Assembly: GCF_008728515.1 (NCBI RefSeq)
Contig: NC_044979.1
Location: 172,146,037 to 172,210,036 of the forward strand
Source of the DNA: Papio anubis
Lineage: Eukaryota; Chordata; Mammalia; Primates; Cercopithecidae
DNA: 64,000 nucleotides
Reading direction: 5' to 3'
The translations under genes and the position numbers were made by a program. Positions 47,101-59,861 of the stretch are shown here, in pieces. A model generated the notes under the pieces. That model saw only the letters and a program-made list of their open reading frames with translations, did no database searches and was not told the DNA's origin. Numbering within the stretch: the first letter of the stretch is position 1; every line of letters begins with the position of its first letter.

Positions 47101-49864
47101 AATGTCCTGGCCCATCAGGAGGTACTGTGCACATCCCAAGAGATCCAGTTCATTCAGTCAGGCCATCCAAGTTAGCCTCTCTGTAGTTATTTTTCTCTTT
47201 TTAAGTGGAAAATAGAATTGATTGATTATAAACACAATAATTAAGAAGGACCAGAATATTGGATAGGTGACAAGTCTGCCTCCTGTTCGTGATTGACTCC
47301 ACGCAAGGAAATCCAGGCAGCCTCGCAAGCTGAAGCACTCTATTTCCTCATGATCATAATGCAGCAGGAAAACTTCGCCTCATAATTTTGAGAGAGGAGA
47401 GGGGTTAGGCACTACCATTTTCTAAGAAAGCTGTAGAGATACATTGTCTCTTTCTCTCCAGCAGAAGTAACAGTTTCTAAAAAGATAAGTCTGATCATCT
47501 GCCTAGAGCAACTGATTTTTTCTGATTTCTCCACGGGGCTGTGTTAGCATCAGTCCACAGCTACAAAAACACTTTAGTGCCGACGTGCCCTCTTTGTCCG
47601 TGTCTAGGGAGCGTTCCGTGGCGAACTGTTTAAATAAGCAACAACAAACTTTTCTCTCAAATATGCCTCCTGTTCATGATTAACTCCATAGAAGGAAATC
47701 TAGGCAGAATCACAATGTGTATTTTTTTCTGTCTTCTTTACTTAAATAGCAAAATAAAGTATTGAATAGGATGTCAAATACCCAACTGGTCTTTTAAACA
47801 TTTTTGCACATTTTAGATTATTTTTTAAAAGTCAGGCAAATGTATCAAGCATGAGACCTTTATTAAAACGGGCTTAAATTTTTTTTTAAGTCACGAGAGA
47901 GAAAAGTGTTAATAAAATTTTACCCAGTAGTCAGAGTAACCTTTTAAACAGAATTTCTGATGAATAATGATAGTAGTAATAGCTGATACATGCTGCTCTT
48001 CTGCGTTCCAAAAGCTTTCAATCACCTTCAGTGACATTATCTCATTAAGTAAAGATGTCTTTCACGTTAATTCAGCCTTAAACTTTATGTTAAAAGATAA
48101 TAGAGAATGTAAGCCCCTAGATCTGCTATAATTGTGTGGAAATTCCCTGCAAAGTGGTATTTTTTGTTTTGTTTTTGGTCTAACCTCTACTAAGTAACTA
48201 TCCAAATTCTCTATTTGAGGGTATAGAAATGATTCTTTATGGGTTATAAGCCCATCTCCATTCCAAGTGTTTTATTAAGCCTTACTTGAACAAGTGTTGA
48301 AATAAATCTACTTCGTATGGCAGAGCTTTTTAGTTTTTTGTGTGTGTTTGTTTCCACTTGTCAACAAGTGATTGTTGCTGACAAACTTTGGTACTAAAAC
48401 AATGACAGAGACAACCATAAAATGCCAGGTGTCTCCTCAGCCCAGGGTCCAAGCGTCAGGCAATAGAGAGGCAGGCTTTAGCCTGCAATTCCCTTTGGTG
48501 GACACACTCACACACATGTCCACACACAAAACATCTAGACAAGTTTCTATCTACGCGGATGAGGTAGAGTCGGGACAGCAATCTTTTTCCATGCATGTTT
48601 ACTAAATGATTTAGTTCCATGTGCTTTTTTGGTTAATGCAATTATTTTACTTTTATTTAGGGAGGAGGGAAAAAATGCCCCTTGTAGCTGCTGTATACAT
48701 TTTCAAGTATCCTTGAGTTAAGTGTCCTCACTCACATTGCATACAGTTATATCGCATCTAGGTAACTAGTATGCATGTTCAGATAAATATAGGTATGTAT
48801 GACATAGCTGTTTATGAGACACATAAAAGAATGTCTTATTTGAGATTGTGGCCAGAAACAACCATAAATATATCGATGATGTGTGGAGGTACAAGACCTA
48901 ATCCTTTCACTTTTGAAATGAAGACAAAAGACAACATATTATGTTTGTCGACATAACTTGAACCCTGAAACCCAAACCATTTTATTTTAAAAATGCTTAA
49001 TTTACCATACTCAGCAAAACACCCAGAGTACGTGCATTTTCAGAGTGCCAAGCGATTCTGCCCTTCCCCACAGAATATGTGCATTTAGTGCTGTATTTAT
49101 CATGTGTAGTTTTCTTGGCAGGAAGAAAAGCTATTCAGCAAGACATAAAAAAGCTCTTACTAGGAAAGCTATCCATTTTGTAGTTAGCAGGGTTTTACAA
49201 ATACTAAAATATCACATGGAAGGTCTGTTTTAATAAGGCTGATGTATGAGACCCAGGGAGTTTTATAGCGACAACCATAATTTTTTTTCTTTTTTCTTTT
49301 TTTTTTTTTATGTGAAGTAGTCACATTTCTTTCAATGTTCAAAAGCACAGATAGATACGTAAATACAGGAAACACCATGTCAACCATAATTTTGAGTTAA
49401 GGTCAGGACTGTTTTATCATTCCAAAATTTGTTATTTAAAGACATTTCCGTTATTTGAAGGCTGTTTCACTTCCTAGACAGCTCTGGAGTTTTCATGTTC
49501 ATTTTGTCACAGACCCGAGCCTTCAGAAAACCAAGCCTTTCATCTGTGCAACCTCACCCTTCTCATTCTTCAAACACATGTGATGAGAATGGGAACACTG
49601 AAAACACAAGAAGCTACTCTGGGATTAAAACGCAAATCTAACCCTTAATAAGCACAGATGGAAGGTCTTTCTGCAAGGATATGAAGATGTTTCCCGAAAA
49701 CACATCAGTTACTTTTTTCTAGAAAAGAACTTTGAGCAAACCAGAATTATTCTTTTTCCCTAAAAACATGGGGAAGAGAGAAATGATAGGCCAATATAAC
49801 ATTTCTTTATTTTGTTATTTTTTCATTTTTTAAATAAACTGTTGAAATTGTGAGTTAATATATC

Positions 49865-49901
<37 letters not shown>

Positions 49902-52900
49902 TTTTTTTTGAGACGGAGTCTTGCTCTGTCGCCTAGGCTGGAGTGCAGTGGCGCGATGTCGGCTCACTGCAAACTCTGCCTCCCGGGTTCAAATGATTCT
50001 CCTGCCTCAGCCTCCCGTGTAGCTGGGAGCACAGCTGCATGCCACCATGCCTGGCTAATTTTTGTATTTTTGGTACGACATGATTTTGCCATGTTGGCCA
50101 GGCTGGTCTTGAACTCCTGACCTCAGGTGATCTGCCTGTCTCGGCCTCCCAAAGTGTCAATATATATTTTCTTAAGACAGCTCTCTTATTTTTTAGCCTC
50201 TGTCACTCCGCACCTGGACAGGCCTTCCCAGGGCATATTCATTGCCACCCTGAGGAAAAAGGAAATGGTCCTGTCCCAAATGGTTGACTTACATGTTGCC
50301 AGTTTATTTAAACTTTTTAAGGATTAACAGGAATGACTTGAAAGAAGAATGTTCAGTTTTTATTATTTTTCTTAAATGAAATCCTGTAATAATTTTTCAG
50401 GGAGGCAAATGTCCGTTTGGGAGATCTATTGAGAAAGTGCCAGGCTTGGGAAGTGGGTGTTAAGTAAAGGGTAGGGAGGATTCCTCTAATAGGATTCTCT
50501 CTGTTGCTCTGTTTGCATAATATTGGAAGGAAACATTCCATGAATAATGTGAAAAATAGAACTGTGAGAGCCATTTTAGGGACAAGATGACTTAGCAGGC
50601 CAGAAGTGTAATTTATTCTGAATAAGAAGGCAACTCGCTCATCTTAACAAATTGGAAGAACTGGTTCGGAGGACTGCGACAGATCACTTCACCACTCCAC
50701 TACCCCTTGGTCCCAAGTTAAAGCTGATGGCCTAGATGCTAATCTGGAACGGCAGCTCCCAGGAGAACTTCTCCACTAAGCAGCTGGCTGGGTTGTCCTG
50801 TTGCGTGAGGTGGCACCGTCAGGACGGCCGCTTTGCAGATAATCATGTTGTCTGTTCTCTGATGGAGAGCCACAGGCTCCCGGCGACACCTCCAGCAAGA
50901 CACTAAAAATAACAAGGGGGTGACTCGGGACAAGACGCATCACGAGCCTCCTTTTGTTATCTTAAGTTACCCTCTCTCCTTAGGGCAGGGTCGAGAAGGA
51001 GTTCTCCAGACCCACCCAAGATCCTTCGCCACCCAAGGACGGTTTCCCAGTGCTTTCAGTTTCTTCTCAGGCTGGGCACTGGGGCTCCTCTTGGCGGTGG
51101 AGGAAGTCCTACCACTGCCCCTGGGCCTCCACTGAACAATGCTGGGGTACACCGACTCACTTTCCTTGTCAGCCACCCTCAGCACTATTGATTATAGCTC
51201 TAAAAATAGGATCCACCCACCACTGCTCAGAAGGCTGCTCTGCTAGTCATTTCTAGAACATTCTGTGCCACTGTCCATCTTAAGGTGGGTGGAGGCCCAG
51301 GTGTTGAGACTCTGTATCATATCCTCTCCTGGTACTTACGTTTGGGAGAACATTTGAAAGTTTCTCAAGTTCGAGAATTCAGGCCTCCAGGGACCTCTGT
51401 GTAAAAATTGTAACTATGATGGGTATTTTCCCGGGGCCATCATTCCTGCAAAGTGACATGGACATGCTGTCCTCTGTGGGCTGTGTCTGGAAAGAGGTGG
51501 CGTCGGACTGTTGAGGCAGCAACCCCAGGATATAATCCCCACATAACGAGGCTCTCTGGAGCAGGCCCAGGCCTAGGCCCTCCCGCAGGTCACGCACAGC
51601 CCCAGCCACGCCCCTGGGCGGGAGCCACAGAATTAGCACAGTCATTGCGGACTGGGAGGGCCAGAGAAACATTGCTGGCAATCTGAGAGAGGCCTGGCAG
51701 CGCCTGAGGGCACAGCTCAGAGCCGACGAAGAAAGGGCCTTTGTCTGAGTTCGTATCCTCCTCGGGCGCACTGGGGCCCCCACCGTGGCTGGCTGGTCGG
51801 CCTCAGAGTGGACAAGACTCCCACAGGGAGCGCAGTGTGGACAGGACAGCTGGCCTCCTGGCCGGCCAGTCCCCTCAGATCACCAGCAAGGGAAGGACAG
51901 GTACCCTGGCCTGGGTCCGTTTCAAGCCCTCTTCTGTATGAAGGATGCTGCCCAGGCCAGCAGCGCCGCCCACCTCTGGCACCCACCTTTTCCACCCTTT
52001 GCTTTCAGGTCCTTCCTGCTAAGGGTTCTCTTGGCTCCAAGCTCAAGCCTCAGTGCCCTGGCCGTTTTAGACAGTGTGGGAGACAGTTCAGAGCTCTGAG
52101 CTCTGTTGAGAAGAGAAAACTGTTTCTGCATTTGGCAAAGGCGTGGGTTGTCAGCAGAGATCAAAGTTCTGTTCCTGGCAGGGTGCGCACCTGTGACACA
52201 CCTTGCCCCTCCCCCTGCACCAATCCCAGAGGAGTGGTGGCATTTCTGACCCTTCCCTTCCACGGCAGGTGGAGCTCACGGGCAACAGTATTTATGAATA
52301 CATCCATCCTTCCGACCACGACGAGATGACCGCTGTCCTCACGGCCCACCAGCCGCTGCACCACCACCTGCTCCAAGGTATTCCATCCGGAGGAAAAAAA
52401 CCAGACTAAAAGCAAGGCGATGTTCCTAAATGGAACTCAGGGCTTTGCTTCCCACATCTGCCAAGTGGCTGGGCATGACTAGGACTGCCCAGCCCAGGTC
52501 TCTCCAATACACACACAGCACCCACCATGTGGGGATTTGCATTTATACCTGTGTCTTTTAAGCCAATATTCATCACACTGCTACTGTTGGCCAGAAACTG
52601 TGTTGAGTGCTAGGCAGAAGAGGAAAGTGTTGCAAGCCTGCTCCCCTCATTTGCTGTTGGTTCAGAGTTGCGTTACAGCATCACGGGGCTAGACCAAGCT
52701 TCTCCTTAACCAAGATGCCAGGCCTAAAACTCGGGGGTCAGGGTTGGTCCATGACATTTCATGGGGAAAACTACATATGTGTTTCCTCCGGTTGAAATTT
52801 GGCATTTCCTTTGCTTCTGATTATAGATAATAAACCATCTTGGGATCACTAGTACCTGTGGTTTTGCCAACAACAGAAATCACAGATATTTTCCATATCA

Positions 52901-55900
52901 TATTAAAGTTTTGCAGGTGTTTTTTTGTTTTTTTTTTTTTTTTTTTTTAGACGGAGTCTGGCTCTGTCGCCCAGGCTGGAGTGCAGTGGCCAGATCTCAG
53001 CTCACTGCAAGCTCCGCCTCCCAGGTTCCCGCCATTCTCCTGCCTCAGCCTCCCGAGTAGCTGGGACTACAGGCGCCTGCCACCTTGCCCGGCTAGTTTT
53101 TTGTATTTTTTTTTAGTAGAGACGAGGTTTCACCGTGTTAGCCAGGATGGTCTCGATCTCCTGACCTCGTGATCCGCCCATCTCGGCCTCCCAAAGTGCT
53201 GGGATTACAGGCTTGAGCCACCGCGCCCGGTCAAGTTTTGCAGGTTTAAACGTATTGCTTATGCCCACATGCCTACTTCAAATTTCAGGAGTTCTGAGAC
53301 CTGCTACTGAATCTTCTTATTTATGTATTAATAAAGCAGCACATTTATATCCATATCACTGTGTTGAAATATTTCGATAATTATTTTCCAATACAATTGC
53401 TTTTTTGGTAATCTTATATATTTTATTTTATGTATTTAAAAATGTTACTCCAAGTAGGCATCTGTAGGTTTTGTGCTGCGGCACAAATCATTAAGAAGCC
53501 CTGGTCATTACACAAATGACTCCTTAAATTTCAATTGCGATGAGTGCTAGGAAGACACAGAAGGACTTCTTCCAGGGGCCCTGGCCTTTTAACTCCCTCC
53601 AACCATCGAGTGAGGCCAACAGGCCTCTTGACAAATGGGTCTTGTGTGTGCTTTGGACTATAGTACCCAGCTTGGCCAAAATACCCCAGTGGAACAAAAT
53701 GCAAAAGAAGAGGCTTTAAGGATGATGAGAATGGAGTAGTTGGCTGCAGGAAAAAAAGGAGTTGCATTCTTATTGCTGGCTTCTGGGAGGGCAGTCATTC
53801 TCGGGCTGGGAAGAGAGAATACAAAATAGCACACACAGTTGTAAAATCCCCTGCGGGCAGTTCTGTGGCCCCCAAGTTCCAGCTCCAGAAATAGTTACTG
53901 GAGTCTAATTATTCCTTACCAAGGAGAGAGCCTGGCGTGTTCGTTTCTGAAATGAGATGGGGCACCTAGTTGTAGCTAAGGTCTGATTCTTGGATATGTT
54001 ATGTCTGCATACATCAACATGAATCGTGGCTCTGAAGAGGGAATTTCTAACAAAATCAGGGCTAGGCTAGAACATCGCCCCTGAATCAAATTCTTTCACT
54101 GTGGGGTTGTTTAAAGCTGGACAAAGACAACAGGTGTCAGAGAATTGCAGAACACAGGGCTGTTGTTGTTTTTGAAAATTGCACAATATGGTTTTTTGTT
54201 TTGTTTTGTTTTGTTTTTTAGAGTCAGAGTTTCATTCTTATTACCCAGGCATGGAGTGCAGTGGCCTGATCTCGGCTCACTGCAACCTCCGCCTCCCGGG
54301 TTCAAGCGATTCTCCTGCCTCAGCCTCCCAAGTGGCTGGGATTACAGGTGCCTGCCACCAGGCCTGGCTAATTTTTTTGTATTTTTATTAGAGACAGGGT
54401 TTTGCCATGTTGGCCGGGCTGGTCTCGAAGCTCAGTGATCCGCCCACCTCAGCCTCCCAAAGTGCTGGGATTCACAAGCGTGAGCCACCGTGCCTGGCCT
54501 GAAAATTGCACAGTATATTAACTGTGTGGGACTGTGTTTCTCCCGCTACCCCTGGTTTCATTTTACCCTGCCTGGGTCATAACCTCCCAAAGAGGGATTA
54601 TAAATGAGAGCAAATGAGTCTTGGGAATATCATGAGACCTTTCTGTGGCCTTCGAGTCTGAAGCAACACGGGCTGAAAGCGTTGAGGCCGCACCTGACTC
54701 ATTTCCACAGCCAGCCGAGGGGTGCAGGGGTTGAGATCCCCAAGTGCTTGGTTTTCTCCCCAGCTGCTCCATTTTCTCCCCAGCTGCTCCCTTGCTGACT
54801 TTCTGTGTCTGAAATGACCCCCACTGTTTTATGATAAACCTGTGAGAAATGGGCTCTCCCCAGAACTTGGTAGTTAATGACTGGTTGATGTCTATTAGAC
54901 CTGAGCTTTCCACCCTCCGTGCTTATCTGGAAATGGCTGGGGCAGGCAGCCATGTTAGAGGGAAGCTTTTTGCCCACAGACACCAACTGCAGGGGGAATT
55001 GTGGGTAAAATATGGCAGCCTCTCCAACTAGGGGAGGTGGGGGGTGCCCTCTGAGGTGATTCCTGAGCTTCCACAGGGCAGTGACCTCAGGGAGGGTAGA
55101 AGACCTTGCTTCCACTCCTAGTGGTAACCTCCCTTTAAAAATTCATGTATTAACCTCCACCAAAGGGCTGTTTATTTAGAGTGGGGTGACCTCACCCTCC
55201 CTCAGAGGTCCTTCTCTATTTGTGTCTCAGAGCGCTGGTGTCCCTTCCTGAAGCAGAGGGTGTTTCCTTAGGGGACACATTTGCATTGACAATAGCGAGG
55301 TCAGAGATTTGCGTGTGAGGCCTGCAAAAGCAAAGCGAGTGAGTAGGAAGGGCAGAGCCCTGGAGAGACAGAGATGATGGAGTGGTCCTTCCGGGGCTAG
55401 AAATGAGGGTGAAAGCATGGATCTGCCGAGCCTGGGTCACACGTACTTAAGTCCTGCTACCCTGAGGGAAGTCAGAGGCTTCTGGGCCTTCCCAGATCCC
55501 ACAGCTCCCAGGAGCGGGCAACTGCAGGTGGAGCTCTGCAGGGCCCATCAGGGGCCTCAGGTGTGGCCTCGTTTGGCTGCCTTCCTTTAGAGCCGAGGAA
55601 GCCACACCAGGACTGGGCTGGTGTCTCCACTGCCCCACCCGGATCTCAGCCAAGGCTGAAGATCTCTAAGCAGGGTCTGGGCACACTGAGAAGGCCTCTG
55701 GCAGCTGCATCTGGCTCTGGGAACACATTGGTGAGGTTGGAAGAAGGATGGGGGGAGCACGGAGGGGCAGCTGCCAACCTCACCTTGCTCCTGCTTGCAG
55801 AGTATGAGATAGAGAGGTCGTTCTTTCTTCGAATGAAGTGTGTCTTGGCGAAAAGGAACGCGGGCCTGACCTGCAGTGGATACAAGGTACGGGGAGTCAT

Positions 55901-58900
55901 GGGTGCGGGGAGGAGCTGGCCGTGGGTCCTCACTGTGTGTTTTCAAGAGCTTCTGCAGAAAGGAAGGCGCGGGAACGCAAACTCGTCATCCCCACTGACA
56001 TAGAACTCTCCAGGAACATGGAGCACAGTCTGTTGGAGGCACATGTGAGAGCTGGTGCTTTAGGAGGATGTTCCAGGCTGGCTGGAATTCATCGCATAAG
56101 ATCTGGAATCAGCGTGGCTTAGGGCAGATTTTATTAATACCTTGGCGCTTTGCATGTGGACCAGTCCCACTGGAGCTGCCGCCTCTGGAGTTTATTGAGG
56201 CCCATCCTGGGCACGGTGCAGCCGGGAGTGGTATCCAGAGCACGGACACTGCTCTTCCTCTCGGGATGCTCCACCAAGTTCCCTGCCACCTATGACGGGT
56301 GCACCACAGTAATGCTAGAGCCCTTTCCAAGGCACGAGGCAGAGCTTTCATCTGCAGCACCACATCTGGGCCGCTCCCTCAAGCATCTCAGCTGCCCTTT
56401 GGAATGAGCAGCACCAGCCAGGTTTTGTAGTCAAGGACCACAGGAGGGATGGCAGAAGGGGCTCGGTGGCGGAGCTGGGACTCTGAGCCCAGCCCATGCT
56501 CCTCCCTGGCTCCATTTCTCTGCCAGACACCACTGCTTGTTCTGGTTAATTCCAGAATGGAGGAGTAGGTCGCGTCTCAGGGCACGAGAGTCAGCTGCTC
56601 CCCAGGGAAAGGTGGGTCGGGGAAGTCTGTGCTGAGTGCCCCCCGCCAACCCTTTTGTCCCCTCTCTGGGCTCCTCACCCTCCTCCCAGGCATCTTCACT
56701 GCCATCTCTCCCACCTCAGAGGACAGACATCATAACCCATCAGTATGAGCTGGAGGCTGCTAGTAACTTTCTTCCAGGAGGATTTTCTCCCTAGAAAAGG
56801 AGGGAGGAGGATGGGGTGAGAGGAAAGGGCATTTTTGTGCTTTTGTCTTCTCTTTCTGGAAGGCCCCGCCCCAGCTCCCCTCTTGGACCCCACTCTGAGC
56901 TCCTCCTTTGACCTGTATCTCACTGTGCTGTTACAGTTTGGGGGATATGTTTCTTCCTCCTTGTCCCAGATGCTAAGCCTCTTTGGGCTACGGTGGGGCC
57001 CCAGGAGCCAACAGACATTCTTCAGAGGACTTGGGTCTTTTTGTTAAGGGACAGGGTCTTGCTCTGTCACCCAGGCTGGAGTGCAGTGGTGCAATCACAG
57101 CTCACTGGAGCCTCAAACTCCTGGGCTTAAATGATCCTCCCACTTCAGCCTTCTGAGTAGCTGGGGCCACAGGCGCACACCACCACACCCAGCTATTTTT
57201 AAAAATTTTTTGTGGAGATAGGGTCTTGCTGTATTTCCAGGCTGGTCTTGAGTCCCTAGCCTCAGTCAGTCCTCCTGCCTTGGCCTCCCAAAGTGTGAGG
57301 ATTACAGACAGGCGCCACCATGCCTGGATGGGATTTAGGTCTTGATTTTTTTTCTGCCACTTATTAACTGTCCACTGCCCAATCTTAAGTGATACACAAC
57401 ACTATCTTGTTCTTGGTTTCCTCATTAATACAATGAAAGAATAGACTAGAAGGATTTTAAGATTTGTTTCAGCCCTAAAGACGATGAATGCATTCAGAAA
57501 TCCTGCAGGAAGGGTTTTGGAACGGAGAACTTAGGGCTAAGACTGTTCACTGCTGTCGTGATGACAATGATCCTGTCAAGATTTCACAGACTGCAGCTTG
57601 AATAAATTCTTCCAGTAGTGAGGCTCGAGGCTGTACAGATGTTTCTGTTTGACACTGAAATACTGCATTTTTGTCTGTATGGCTTTTGGCTATAGCAATT
57701 AGAAGGGCTTCTATAGGGCCACTCTGGCTTACTATTATGAGGGGATAAAATCTTGAATTATAGATAAAGGAAATAAAAGTACATTAAAAATGAAGACTTC
57801 AAAAAATTGTACTGGAGCAGGGCACAGTGATTCATGCCTGTAATTCCAGTACTTTAGAAGGCTAAGGTGGGAGGATTGCTTGAGCCCAGGAGTTCGAGAC
57901 CAGTCTGGGCAACATAATGAGACCTTGTCTCTACAAAAAAAAAATTTTTTTTAATTAGCCAGGCATGGTAGCACATGCCTGTGGTCCCAGCTACTCAGGA
58001 GGCTAAGGTGGGAGGATCACTTGAGCCTGGGAGGTCAAGGCTGCAGTGAGCCTGATTGCACCACTGTACCCCAGCCTGAGCGACAGTGAGACCTTGTCTA
58101 AAAAAAAAAAAATTCTACTGACAGAATTGTGTATTTACTGGAGTGATACAGCATGTCGAGTGATACAGATGCCAAGTTCAATCCCATCAGAAGGTGGTAA
58201 GCAGCACAGTCACTGATGCGAGCACTGTGGAACAAATGGTTGGCTTCCCCCAGATGCCTTTGTTGTGTTACCTACTCACAGCTTGGCAGTGAGCTCATAA
58301 GGTATATCTCCATCACATATTACAGAGCCCTAATTTGTAGTTACTTACAGTACAGTCCATTGGATAAGACAACCCTTATATTTTATTATGATATTTTTTG
58401 TTGTCTTGTGTGTTTGTTTTGTTACCCAGGCTGGAGTGCAGTGGCACAATCTCGGCTCACTGCAACCCCTGCCTCCAGGGCTCAAGGGATCCTCCCTCCT
58501 CAGCCTCCCAAGTAGCTGGAGACTATAGGCATGCACCACCATGCCCGGATAATTTTTGTATTTTTTGTAGAGACGGGGTTTCGCCATGTCACCAAGGCTG
58601 GTCTCGAACTCCTGGAGTCAAGCGATCCCCCGACCTCGGCCTCCCGAAGTGCGGAGATGACAAGAATGAGCCACCGCATCCAGCTATTATGTTGTTTCCT
58701 AAGAAGCACAACTCTCCACTTCTCCTAAGCAATGAACTGGTGCCTGTCAGCACATTGGGCTGCACAGCGGAGGAGAGGCTGGGCTGGGAGAATTTCAGCA
58801 CGTTTGAGAAAATGAGCCAGGAGGAGTGGGCACCAGCCCAACCCTGGGCGGCCAGTGGCTGACCCTGCCCTCTCCACTCCCAGGTCATCCACTGCAGTGG

Positions 58901-59829
58901 CTACTTGAAGATCAGGCAGTATATGCTGGACATGTCCCTGTACGACTCCTGCTACCAGATTGTGGGGCTGGTGGCCGTGGGCCAGTCGCTGCCGCCCAGT
59001 GCCATCACTGAGATCAAGCTGTATAGTAACATGTTCATGTTCAGGGCCAGCCTCGACCTGAAGCTGATATTCCTGGATTCCAGGTGAGTTCGGCACCTGC
59101 CACTGTGGCTGTGGCCTTTTGGAAGACACCGGTGGTAGAAATGGGCCCCTGAAAGCTGCCATCTTGGCCAAATCATAATGAGGAATAAGTCATAATAGGA
59201 ATGTGGATTAAGCAAAACCAATTTATGAACTGAAAGAACATATGTCAGCCTTAGGACTCAAGGACTTGTTTTATTTTATTTACTTATTGATTTACTTATT
59301 TTATTTACTTATTGATTTACTTATTTAATTATTGATTACTTATTTTATTTACTTATTGATTACTTGTTTTATTGTATTTACTTATTTGAATCACTAGAAT
59401 TTGAAATGAAAACATGTGCTGTGAGCACAGGTTGGGCTTTTTTGAAGGCCGTGGTGTCAGACTCTGCCTCCTGTGTCCAAGGAGGACATTAGAACAAACG
59501 GAAGGTTTCCACCCTGAGTGTGTGTGAGGGGGGCCTTGGCACTCAGGCTGGTGTGAAGCCACCACAGGGCTGAGGCTGGGAGCAGAGAGGCTGCCTTCCC
59601 TGGGGCATGCCCTGCCCACCGCTCCTGGGTGCCCTGTCTACATCTGGGCTGGGAGGAGGGGATTGGATGACGTCATTTCCCCTGGCCTTGGGGAGGACCT
59701 GCTCTCCAGACCCGTGCTGGAGTGGCCTTCACTCTTCCCGAGAGCCGGCTGCAGTCCCAGTTTTTTAACTGGGTCTGCAGTTGAAGTCCAAGATTTTTAA
59801 AATTGAAGTTAATTTTAATTTTAATTAAT

Positions 59830-59861
<32 letters not shown>

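Larger units (their letters stand above)
45081..52268 (+). other. SIM2: SIM2 intron 3 (7.2 kb)
   Basis: GT-AG intron. It holds a MADE1 element, a 52-bp direct repeat pair, a MIR-like piece near 48.0 kb and one Alu at 49.86-50.16 kb. The remainder, including 45.1-46.4 kb, 48.1-49.8 kb and 50.2-52.2 kb, shows no coding or repeat feature that I recognise. Confidence 0.85.
52378..55800 (+). other. SIM2: SIM2 intron 4 (3.4 kb)
   Basis: GT-AG intron containing two minus-strand Alus with target-site duplications (52.92-53.23 and 54.19-54.50 kb). A small tandem duplication of TTTTCTCCCCAGCTGCTCC lies near 54.75-54.79 kb. No other feature recognised. Confidence 0.85.
55887..58883 (+). other. SIM2: SIM2 intron 5 (3.0 kb)
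   Basis: GT-AG intron with three Alus (57.04-57.33 minus, 57.81-58.11 plus, 58.39-58.68 minus) and a MIR-like piece near 57.35-57.49 kb. The first 1.1 kb looks single copy. Confidence 0.85.
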
